Assembly (NCBI GenBank): GCA_005788205.1
Contig: SXYT01000061.1
Location: forward strand, 1-5,152
DNA length: 5,152 nucleotides
Source: Actinomycetota bacterium
Lineage (GTDB): Bacteria; Actinomycetota; Acidimicrobiia; Acidimicrobiales; Ilumatobacteraceae
Direction: 5' to 3'
This document shows, in pieces, positions 1 to 4,813 of this stretch (within the stretch, counting starts at the first letter, position 1; each line of letters begins with the position of its first letter). The position numbers and the translations under genes were made by a program. Below the pieces are notes generated by a model that was not told the origin of the DNA, did not search any database, and saw only the letters and a list, made by a program, of their open reading frames with translations.

Positions 1-1176
1 CGCCGGCTCGCGCACGCCGATGAAGTCCACGGGGATGATCCGTGTTCCCTGGTGGAGCAACTGGAAGAACGCGTGCTGCCCGTTCGTGCCCGCGTCGCCC
101 CAGATCACCGGGCTCGTCTGGTGCATCACCTCACGGCCGTCGGTCCCCGCCGACTTGCCGTTGCTCTCCATGACCAGTTGCTGGAGGAATGCGGGCAACC
201 GCGCGAGGTCATGGCTGTAGGGGACGACGGCACAGGTCGGGCGCGCAAAGACGACCGTGTTCATCCACGCGACGAGTCCGTGCAGGACAGGGATGTTCGA
301 ACCAAGCGGCGCCGAGGCGAAGTGCCCGTCCATTGACCTCATCCCCGCGAGCATCTCGGCGAAACGTGCCGGTCCGACCGACACCATCACAGGGAAGCCG
401 ATCACGGATGCCAGCGAGAACCTGCCGCCGACCCAGTCCCAGAACCGCAGGCACTGGTCGGCCGGGATTCCCCATTGCTCGGCGCGCGCCGGATCGGCCG
501 TGGTGGCGACGAACCGCGTGGACCACCGTTCGCCCACGGCCGCCTCCACCCAGCGTCGGGCGCGTGCGGCGTTGTGCATCGTCTCCTGGGTCGTGAACGT
601 CTTCGAGGCGACCACGAACACGGTGGTCGCAGGGTCGAGGCCGGCCAGGGCGTCGTCGAGGTCGGCAGGATCGATGTTGGACACGAACCTGCATTCCGGG
701 CCGTCCCTGTGCGTGCGCAGCGCACGGTGTGCCATCGCCGGCCCGAGGTCGCTGCCACCGATCCCGATGTTGACGACCGTCCGCACGGAAGGATCAGCCC
801 GCAGCCTCTCTGCGAGCGCGCCGGCGCGCGCGGTCTCCGCGGCAGCGAGGCGCGCCTCCGGCGAGGCGCCGCCGGAGCGCAGCTCCGTGTGCAGGACCTT
901 GCGCCCCTCGGTGGAGTTGACGGCATCACCGCCGAGCATCGCGTCGCGCCGCTCCTCGACACCCGTGGCCCCGGCAAGGGAGACCAGCGCCGCGAGGAGG
1001 TCGTCGGTGAGGTGCTGCATTGAGAAGTCGACCCACAGCCTCCCGTGCGAGAAGGAGAATCTGCCGGCCCGGCCAGGGTCAGACCCGAACGCCTCGGCAA
1101 GGGTGGGCACGAGCGACGCCGCGCGTTCCACCGCGCCGAGCGGGTTCTTCTCACCGTGCCGTGCCACCGGCGTCAC
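1..1176 (-). CDS. pgi: Glucose-6-phosphate isomerase, C-terminus cut by window edge
   Basis: This cytosolic enzyme interconverts glucose 6-phosphate and fructose 6-phosphate in glycolysis and gluconeogenesis. The open frame gives 392 residues and is still open at base 1; bacterial family members have about 540 residues, so the last quarter or so is missing. Visible landmarks are GIGGSDLGP (residues 138-146, first SIS sugar-phosphate fold), SKTFTTQET (191-199, phosphate binding), FWDWVGGRFS (family signature, Arg252), MESNGK (catalytic-base Glu337) and NGQHAF (His368). The Glu-to-His spacing of 31 equals that of E. coli Pgi as I recall it. I chose GTG at 1176, which lies one base after the tetR stop. 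A second in-frame GTG at 1167 is a real alternative because a -10-like hexamer precedes it by seven bases. No Shine-Dalgarno sequence is seen at either. Cotranscription with tetR is likely. The function is secure; the exact start is not. Confidence 0.96.
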   Translation of the reverse strand, partial: MTPVARHGEKNPLGAVERAASLVPTLAEAFGSDPGRAGRFSFSHGRLWVDFSMQHLTDDLLAALVSLAGATGVEERRDAMLGGDAVNSTEGRKVLHTELRSGGASPEARLAAAETARAGALAERLRADPSVRTVVNIGIGGSDLGPAMAHRALRTHRDGPECRFVSNIDPADLDDALAGLDPATTVFVVASKTFTTQETMHNAARARRWVEAAVGERWSTRFVATTADPARAEQWGIPADQCLRFWDWVGGRFSLASVIGFPVMVSVGPARFAEMLAGMRSMDGHFASAPLGSNIPVLHGLVAWMNTVVFARPTCAVVPYSHDLARLPAFLQQLVMESNGKSAGTDGREVMHQTSPVIWGDAGTNGQHAFFQLLHQGTRIIPVDFIGVREPA

Positions 1177-1180
1177 GCTA
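1175..1180 (-). promoter_or_regulatory. Possible -10-like hexamer (TAGCGT) at the tetR stop, before pgi
   Basis: TAGCGT on the minus strand contains the tetR stop codon TAG and two bases of the GTG at 1176. It ends seven bases before the second in-frame pgi GTG at 1167, the spacing seen at the other starts. If active, it would give pgi a promoter of its own and make 1167 the start. It is weaker than the others because the stop codon supplies half the match. Confidence 0.25.
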
Positions 1181-1804
1181 CTTGCGCGGCGGGCCCTCGA
1201 TAAGCCGCAGCAACGCGCTCGCCGCCGCCTGCTGCCTGTCGTGCTGGCCCCTCGCGCTCATGCGGGCGAACCCCGCGAGACTCGAACTGACGAAATCAGC
1301 GAAACCCTCCGGAGTGGTCCCCGCGAGGAGACCCGTGGGGTCCTCTGCGGTGCGGATGATGGCCCCGATGAGCGCACGGAACTCGCGCTGCAGCCCCTCG
1401 GTGCCGCGCGCGACCTCCGGGTGGTTGCGGACCTCGTGGGGCATCCACGTGATGAACACCAGCGCCGACGTCTCCCGGCGGCCGAGGTCGCCCGTCTCCT
1501 CGACGAGCAGTCTCACCCTCTCGACGAGCGTGGTGTGTGCCCCCGATGCCCTCGTGAAGGCCAGGGTCAGCGTGTCGTTGATGCCCTCGCACACCGCGAC
1601 GTACAGGTCCACTTTCGACGGGAAGTAGTGGTATAGCGCGGCGGTGGAGATCCCGACTGACGCGGCGATCTGTTTGTTGGTGGTGCCGTCGAAACCGCGT
1701 GCCGCAAATGACTCCTGCGCGCACTCCACGATCCGACGGCGCGTCGCCGCTGAGTCGGAATCGGCGGGCCTGCCGAGACGGGGTCGTGCACTCGCCTTCA
1801 CCAC
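1178..1804 (-). CDS. TetR/AcrR-family transcriptional regulator
   Basis: A 208-residue protein, a normal length for a dimeric TetR-type repressor. The N-terminal DNA-binding domain spans about residues 22-70. It begins with helix 1 after a basic arm (ATRRRIVECAQESFAARG) and continues through the helix-turn-helix TTNKQIAASVGISTAALYHY, followed by FPSKVDLYVAV, a classic TetR_N pattern. The rest (about 75-208) is the variable helical ligand-binding and dimerisation region, from which no ligand can be read. The start is GTG at 1804 with a second GTG directly after it. A TAGGCT hexamer ends six bases upstream and there is no ribosome-binding site, so a leaderless mRNA is likely. The gene is divergent from the DUF305 gene across 25 bases, the usual arrangement for autoregulation plus control of the neighbour. 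It runs into pgi with a one-base gap. The family is certain; the targets are inference. Confidence 0.95.
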   Translation of the reverse strand: MVKASARPRLGRPADSDSAATRRRIVECAQESFAARGFDGTTNKQIAASVGISTAALYHYFPSKVDLYVAVCEGINDTLTLAFTRASGAHTTLVERVRLLVEETGDLGRRETSALVFITWMPHEVRNHPEVARGTEGLQREFRALIGAIIRTAEDPTGLLAGTTPEGFADFVSSSLAGFARMSARGQHDRQQAAASALLRLIEGPPRK

Positions 1805-1810
1805 GGGCGG

Positions 1811-1816
1811 AGCCTA
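1811..1816 (-). promoter_or_regulatory. Putative -10 box (TAGGCT) of tetR
   Basis: On the minus strand TAGGCT ends six bases before GTG at 1804. It sits back to back with the DUF305 -10 box, with one base between them. I see no recognisable -35 element for it. Leaderless transcription of tetR is inferred. Confidence 0.55.
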
Positions 1817-1817
1817 C

Positions 1818-1823
1818 TACCGT
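1818..1823 (+). promoter_or_regulatory. Putative -10 box (TACCGT) of the DUF305 gene
   Basis: TACCGT fits the actinobacterial TANNNT -10 pattern and ends six bases before GTG at 1830, so transcription could begin at or next to the start codon. TTCACC at 1797-1802 is a weak -35 candidate with a short 15-base spacer. It is inferred from position and motif only. Confidence 0.6.
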
Positions 1824-1829
1824 GGGACT

Positions 1830-2462
1830 GTGAGCGACCCCGGCGCAGAGCAGACCCTCCCGTGGTGGCGCAGCCCGCTGAATGTGACGCTCGTTGCGGT
1901 CGTTCTCGTTCTGCTCGGTTTCGCCATCGGCACGTTCGTGCCGCGCGGGGACGACCCGACCGTCCACAACGAGGTGGACACGGGTTTCCTGCAGGACATG
2001 CGCATCCACCACGAACAGGCGATCACGATGGCGATCGTGTACCGCGGCATCGCTTCCGCGGACGGCGAACCGCTTGATGCCGTGCTGCGCACCATCGCAC
2101 TGGAGATCCACATGTCGCAGGGCGTGGAAGTCGGGCGGATCGTGCAGTTGCTGCGCCTCTTCGGTGCACCAGAGACCAACGAGTCCGACCAGATGATGGC
2201 GTGGATGGGCCACGCCGTGTCGATGGAGAGGATGCCGGGCATGGTCTCAGACGAGGATCTCGACCGTCTCCACGCCGCACGCGGCAGTGAGGCTGACCGC
2301 CTGTTCGCCACGCTGATGATCGCCCACCACAGGGGCGGCGTGGAGATGGCCGGGTACGCCGCGGAGCGTGCCGCCAACCCCGAGGTGCGGGCGCTCGCGC
2401 GGTCCATGGTCACGGGCCAGACCGGCGAGATCAACGAGCTGGAGTCGATCCTGTCACGGTGA
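1830..2462 (+). CDS. Membrane-anchored DUF305 domain protein
   Basis: A 210-residue protein with a short cytoplasmic N-terminus, one hydrophobic helix at about residues 18-37 (uncleaved anchor or signal) and an extracytoplasmic DUF305 domain from about 45 to 207. The domain shows the family's two similar halves: FLQDMRIHHEQAITMA (53-68) and LMIAHHRGGVEMA (162-174), each with a His-His pair (60-61, 166-167). It also has EIHMSQGVEVGRI, the MPGMVSDEDLDRL segment and the terminal EINELESIL. The fold is a ferritin-like helical bundle. Some DUF305 proteins, such as cyanobacterial CopM, bind copper, so a metal role is plausible but unproven here. An upstream ATG at 1644 would extend the frame through the tetR gene. 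I prefer GTG at 1830, because TACCGT ends six bases before it and the protein then starts just before the anchor. TetR control is likely from the shared promoter region. Confidence 0.92.
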   Translation: MSDPGAEQTLPWWRSPLNVTLVAVVLVLLGFAIGTFVPRGDDPTVHNEVDTGFLQDMRIHHEQAITMAIVYRGIASADGEPLDAVLRTIALEIHMSQGVEVGRIVQLLRLFGAPETNESDQMMAWMGHAVSMERMPGMVSDEDLDRLHAARGSEADRLFATLMIAHHRGGVEMAGYAAERAANPEVRALARSMVTGQTGEINELESILSR

Positions 2463-2465
2463 GAC

Positions 2466-3548
2466 TCAGCCGGCGGCGACCGTGGTGGTGGTTGCTGACG
2501 GCGGTGCCACCGGCTGGGTGGCCGGCGGGACCGTCACTTTGGGCACCGTGGTGCGCGGCACGAGGGTGGTCGAGGTGGTCGAGGTCGAGGTGGTCGTCGT
2601 GTAGTTCGGGTCGTCCTTGTCCCACGGCGGAGGCTGCGAGCCGTAGTCCTCCGGCTCCTTTGCGCCGTCCCACACGTACACGCGGTCGTCCTTCTTCACG
2701 AGCACCGGGAAGTATTCGGACACGAAGATCGGTATGCGGATGCAACCGTGCGATGCCGGTTCCTTCGGCACCTGCATGGCACCGTGGATCGCGATACCGA
2801 AGTTGAAATAGACAGGGTTCCACATCGTGCCGAGCTTGCTCTCCACCATGCCCCGCTTGCGGTTGTAGAAGCGGTAGATGCCGCCCGGGGTGACAGCCTC
2901 GCCGCAGACACCCTTCTTGATGGGCTCCTTCGTGTTGTTGCCCTCCTCGCCCGGGTCGATCGTGACCTCTTCGCACCATTCCACGCCGGTCCCCGACGAG
3001 ATGTGCGTCGCGAGCATGAGTTCCGTGGCCCGCCAGACCGTCATCACCTGGCCCGGGAGGTCGATCTCCACATGCTGGGGCGATCCCGGCTGACGCCGCG
3101 GCGCGACGGCAACGGCTGCGCGCATGGTGTCCCACATCACCGGCGTCACGAAGTCGACCTTCACGTCGCGCGTCCGGTTCATGACGGCGGCCTGGAACGC
3201 CCACACGGCCATCATCGTGTCGCCGCCGTAGAGACCGTCGATGTACCCCGGGTCGAAGCGGAGGTCCTTCAGCCGCTGCTGCATGCGGCGGACATCCTCG
3301 CCCTTGTCGCCGCGTTCCAGGGTGCGCGTGAGCGGGTAGCAGGTGATCGCCTGGTCCGGCGCTCCGCACGCGCCCGAGGGGACGGTGGTCGTGGTCGACG
3401 CATCCACCGCGCCGGAAGAATCCTGTCCGCGCTGGTACACGACAACCCCCACGACGGTCGCGAACACGAGGGCCGAGAGCATCGCAGGCCGCCACCGGAT
3501 GTGCCACGGCACGGGTGCCGGGAGGTCCGGTTCGACGGGGGTACTCAC
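2466..3548 (-). CDS. L,D-transpeptidase (YkuD domain) with peptidoglycan-binding domain
   Basis: A 360-residue envelope enzyme that would form 3-3 cross-links or attach proteins to peptidoglycan. In order: a cytoplasmic tail; a membrane anchor at about 22-38; a short Thr-rich linker; a peptidoglycan-binding domain at about 76-145 (LERGDKGEDVRRMQQRLKDL, then FDPGYIDGLYGGDTMMAVWAFQ); and a YkuD catalytic domain at about 158-293. The catalytic core is IHGAMQVP (His255) and SHGCIRI (His267, Gly268, nucleophile Cys269, Arg271). Tail residues 316-360 are rich in Thr, Ser, Pro and Val. Two cysteines (192 and 215) bracket an acidic insertion ahead of the catalytic motif, and Cys61/Cys70 form another possible disulfide pair. 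The start is GTG at 3548, with TAGCCT ending nine bases upstream. It lies downstream of the glycosyltransferase gene by 44 bases and converges on the DUF305 gene. The class is secure; the acceptor substrate is unknown. Confidence 0.95.
   Translation of the reverse strand: MSTPVEPDLPAPVPWHIRWRPAMLSALVFATVVGVVVYQRGQDSSGAVDASTTTTVPSGACGAPDQAITCYPLTRTLERGDKGEDVRRMQQRLKDLRFDPGYIDGLYGGDTMMAVWAFQAAVMNRTRDVKVDFVTPVMWDTMRAAVAVAPRRQPGSPQHVEIDLPGQVMTVWRATELMLATHISSGTGVEWCEEVTIDPGEEGNNTKEPIKKGVCGEAVTPGGIYRFYNRKRGMVESKLGTMWNPVYFNFGIAIHGAMQVPKEPASHGCIRIPIFVSEYFPVLVKKDDRVYVWDGAKEPEDYGSQPPPWDKDDPNYTTTTSTSTTSTTLVPRTTVPKVTVPPATQPVAPPSATTTTVAAG
2565..2596. repeat. Short in-frame tandem repeat in the L,D-transpeptidase tail
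   Basis: The plus strand reads GGTGGTCGA twice (2565-2573, 2574-2582), then GGTCGA, then GGTGGTCG. Read on the minus strand this encodes the Thr/Ser run near residues 317-328 of the L,D-transpeptidase. All steps are multiples of three bases, so unit gain or loss would change tail length without breaking the frame. Confidence 0.7.
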
Positions 3549-3553
3549 GAGAG

Positions 3554-3575
3554 CGAAAGGCTACCGACCCTTTCG
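3554..3575. promoter_or_regulatory. Inverted repeat over the L,D-transpeptidase promoter
   Basis: CGAAAGG (3554-3560) and CCTTTCG (3569-3575) are perfect 7-base arms around an 8-base loop. The dyad overlaps the putative -10 at 3558-3563. It could be a repressor operator, or a weak hairpin ending the glycosyltransferase transcript. No run of T follows on the minus strand, which argues against a standard intrinsic terminator. Confidence 0.45.
3558..3563 (-). promoter_or_regulatory. Putative -10 box (TAGCCT) of the L,D-transpeptidase gene
   Basis: On the minus strand TAGCCT ends nine bases before GTG at 3548, leaving a leader of only a few bases. It lies in the 44-base gap behind the glycosyltransferase gene, so the transpeptidase may have a promoter separate from any readthrough. 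There is no Shine-Dalgarno sequence between it and the GTG. Confidence 0.5.
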
Positions 3576-3592
3576 GTGTGAGTGGCCCCGGC

Positions 3593-4348
3593 TCAGCGGG
3601 GTGCCGGCCCCGAGGGGTTGATGCGCCTGATCTCGCGGCGCAGCACGCGGGCCTCGTTCAGGATCTTCAGGATGACCCTCGGGGAGCTGAGCGTGGAGAC
3701 CCCCCTCGTCCTCGGGAAGTAGTCGACCCCGAACTGGATCACCGTGTACCCGTGCTTCTGGGCGCGCACGACCAGTTCCGCATCGATGAACGAGCCCTCG
3801 CTCTTCAGTGCGACGTCGGCGAAGATGCGCGTCCGGCAGAGCTTGAAGGCGAAGTTGATGTCGCGCATGCGCACCCCGAACAGCACCCGCACGAGCATGT
3901 TGTAGAGGAACGAGTACACGGTGCGGACGTACCCCTCCCCCGTTCGGTCGAACCGGTAGGCACTCACCACGTCCGCCTCGTAGTAGCGCAGCAGGCGCAT
4001 CGCCTTGTGGACGTCGTGCATGTCGAACGGCAGGTCGGCATCGGTGTACAGCACGAGGTCCCCGGTGGCCGCGGCAAAACCCGACTTGATGGAGCCGCCG
4101 AGCTTCCGGTTCTCCGGGTGATGGACCACCCTCACCCGGGGGTCGGCTGCGGCGATTGCGTCGGCCATCTCGCCGGTGCGGTCGGTCGACGCATCGTTGA
4201 CGATGATGATCTCGTAGTCGGCGATGTCCCTCTCGGCGATGAGGGCCTCGCACTCCTCGCGCGCGGCCTCGACGGCGCGCTCGATGTAGTCCTGCTCGTT
4301 CCACATGGGGAAAAAGACGGACAGCTTGGCGAAGCTCGTCTGGTTCAT
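3593..4348 (-). CDS. Family 2 glycosyltransferase, polyprenyl-phosphate sugar synthase-like
   Basis: A 251-residue single-domain GT-A enzyme. It probably moves a sugar from a nucleotide donor to a polyprenyl phosphate on the cytoplasmic face of the membrane. Visible motifs are FPMWNEQDYIERAV (N-terminal GT2 motif, Asn17-Glu18), EIIIVNDASTDRTGEMAD (Asn51-Asp52), GGSIKSGFAAATGDLVLY and TDADLPFD (metal-binding Asp103 and Asp105). DINFAFKLCRTRIF and FPRTRGVSTLS follow in the C-terminal half. This order resembles dolichol-phosphate mannose synthase and GtrB-like proteins. It lacks the C-terminal membrane helices of GtrB-type enzymes; the basic end (RREIRRINPSG) may touch the membrane. The start is ATG at 4348, with TAGCCT ending nine bases upstream. 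It may be cotranscribed with the L,D-transpeptidase, which would fit an envelope role. The family is secure; donor and acceptor are not visible. Confidence 0.93.
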   Translation of the reverse strand: MNQTSFAKLSVFFPMWNEQDYIERAVEAAREECEALIAERDIADYEIIIVNDASTDRTGEMADAIAAADPRVRVVHHPENRKLGGSIKSGFAAATGDLVLYTDADLPFDMHDVHKAMRLLRYYEADVVSAYRFDRTGEGYVRTVYSFLYNMLVRVLFGVRMRDINFAFKLCRTRIFADVALKSEGSFIDAELVVRAQKHGYTVIQFGVDYFPRTRGVSTLSSPRVILKILNEARVLRREIRRINPSGPAPR

Positions 4349-4357
4349 GGAGTCCCG

Positions 4358-4363
4358 AGGCTA
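4358..4363 (-). promoter_or_regulatory. Putative -10 box (TAGCCT) of the glycosyltransferase gene
   Basis: On the minus strand TAGCCT ends nine bases before ATG at 4348. It is the same hexamer and spacing as at the L,D-transpeptidase gene. I see no clear -35 element upstream. A near-leaderless mRNA is inferred. Confidence 0.5.
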
Positions 4364-4376
4364 CTGGCGAGTCAGT

Positions 4377-4388
4377 GGGGCATGTCCC
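4377..4388. promoter_or_regulatory. Near-palindrome between divergent genes
   Basis: GGGGCATGTCCC is a 12-base near-palindrome with one mismatched pair. It lies between the two divergent -10 boxes of the glycosyltransferase and small membrane protein genes. The position suits an operator, but nothing identifies a regulator. Confidence 0.25.
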
Positions 4389-4396
4389 GGGCGCAC

Positions 4397-4402
4397 TACC
4401 GT
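4397..4402 (+). promoter_or_regulatory. Putative -10 box (TACCGT) of the small membrane protein gene
   Basis: TACCGT ends seven bases before ATG at 4410, and the longer string ACTACCGT is also present before the DUF305 gene. It supports 4410 as the true start rather than the upstream ATG at 4305. The gap shared with the divergent glycosyltransferase is 61 bases. Confidence 0.55.
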
Positions 4403-4409
4403 CGGGAAG

Positions 4410-4808
4410 ATGGTCACGAGACACCGCGCGGAGAGTCCCGCTCTGGCCGACGGCTGGCGCAACGTCCTCCTCGTCACATGGGTGGCGGTCTTTGCCGGGT
4501 TGCTCGCCGTGGCGGTCTCCAGCCGCACCATCGGGCGCCCGGTCTGGTGGCTGGGGCCCGGGTCCGATCCCGCGCCCGTCGTCTTCGTCGCCGTGCCCGT
4601 GGCGCTCGTGTTCCTCCCCCTCGCAGCCGCAATGAGACTGCCCGGGCGCGCCGTCAGTGTCTCGCTGGCGTGCTCCGTCGCGCTCCTGGCGTCAGGCATC
4701 CCCGACGCCGGGGACCGTCTCGCCGTTGCCCTCGCGACATGGACGGTGTCGGGGGCCGCGCTCCTCGCAACTGTCGCTGTGATGGTCGGGGCGCGCCAGT
4801 ACCGTTGA
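4410..4808 (+). CDS. Small four-helix membrane protein of unknown function
   Basis: A 132-residue hydrophobic protein that I do not recognise. Four membrane segments are apparent at about residues 16-38, 55-75, 81-97 and 104-128. The first loop, with TIGRPVWWLGPGSDP, is rich in Trp, Gly and Pro and is the most distinctive segment; it may be a useful family signature. Both ends are basic (MVTRHR at the start, GARQYR at the end). The frame extends upstream to an ATG at 4305 inside the opposing glycosyltransferase gene. I prefer ATG at 4410, because TACCGT ends seven bases before it and the protein then starts as a normal membrane protein. It is divergent from the glycosyltransferase and ends five bases before argG. 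Its size and helix number recall GtrA-type flippase subunits, but I see no GtrA motif. That the gene is real is likely from frame length, composition and start signal; its function is unknown. Confidence 0.78.
   Translation: MVTRHRAESPALADGWRNVLLVTWVAVFAGLLAVAVSSRTIGRPVWWLGPGSDPAPVVFVAVPVALVFLPLAAAMRLPGRAVSVSLACSVALLASGIPDAGDRLAVALATWTVSGAALLATVAVMVGARQYR
4800..4805 (+). promoter_or_regulatory. Putative -10 box (TACCGT) of argG inside the preceding gene
   Basis: TACCGT forms the last two sense codons (Tyr, Arg) of the small membrane protein gene and ends eight bases before the argG ATG at 4814. A weak CTGTGA at 4777-4782 has a 17-base spacer but matches TTGACA at only three positions. Activity is inferred from its likeness to the other starts. 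Confidence 0.45.
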
Positions 4809-4813
4809 CCTCC

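Larger units (their letters stand above)
1801..1825. promoter_or_regulatory. Candidate TetR operator (6-base dyad)
   Basis: CCACGG (1801-1806) and CCGTGG (1820-1825) are perfect inverted repeats separated by 13 bases. They span the whole tetR/DUF305 gap, covering both putative -10 boxes and the tetR start codon. TetR-family operators are commonly dyads of 15 to 30 bases in such divergent gaps. Binding here would block both promoters. The arms are short, so chance is possible. Confidence 0.4.

Noticed and set aside
257..1636. Long plus-strand open frame (459 codons) across pgi and tetR
   Set aside because: It is antisense to two genes with clear family motifs, and its translation is Arg/Ser/Ala-rich with no recognisable domain. 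It is a high-GC shadow frame.
1644..1829. Upstream extension of the DUF305 gene to an ATG at 1644
   Set aside because: It would overlap most of the tetR DNA-binding domain region antisense and put an unrelated basic segment before the membrane anchor. GTG at 1830 has a well-placed -10 box.
2431..3507. Minus-strand 358-codon frame overlapping the L,D-transpeptidase gene
   Set aside because: Same strand but a different frame from a gene with full catalytic motifs; the translation is Gly/Arg/His-rich noise.
3554..3575. Intrinsic terminator of the glycosyltransferase gene
   Set aside because: The hairpin is followed by TTCGCTCTC on the minus strand rather than a T run, so I list it as a dyad of unknown role instead.
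4305..4409. Upstream extension of the small membrane protein to an ATG at 4305
   Set aside because: It overlaps the glycosyltransferase start and the divergent promoter region; ATG at 4410 follows TACCGT by seven bases.
3561..4424. Minus-strand 287-codon frame over the glycosyltransferase gene
   Set aside because: It is a shifted frame of the glycosyltransferase gene and lacks any motif.
4410..4808. GtrA-type flippase subunit partnering the adjacent glycosyltransferase
   Set aside because: Size and four helices fit, but I see no GtrA sequence motif, and the gene is divergent rather than in an operon with the glycosyltransferase.
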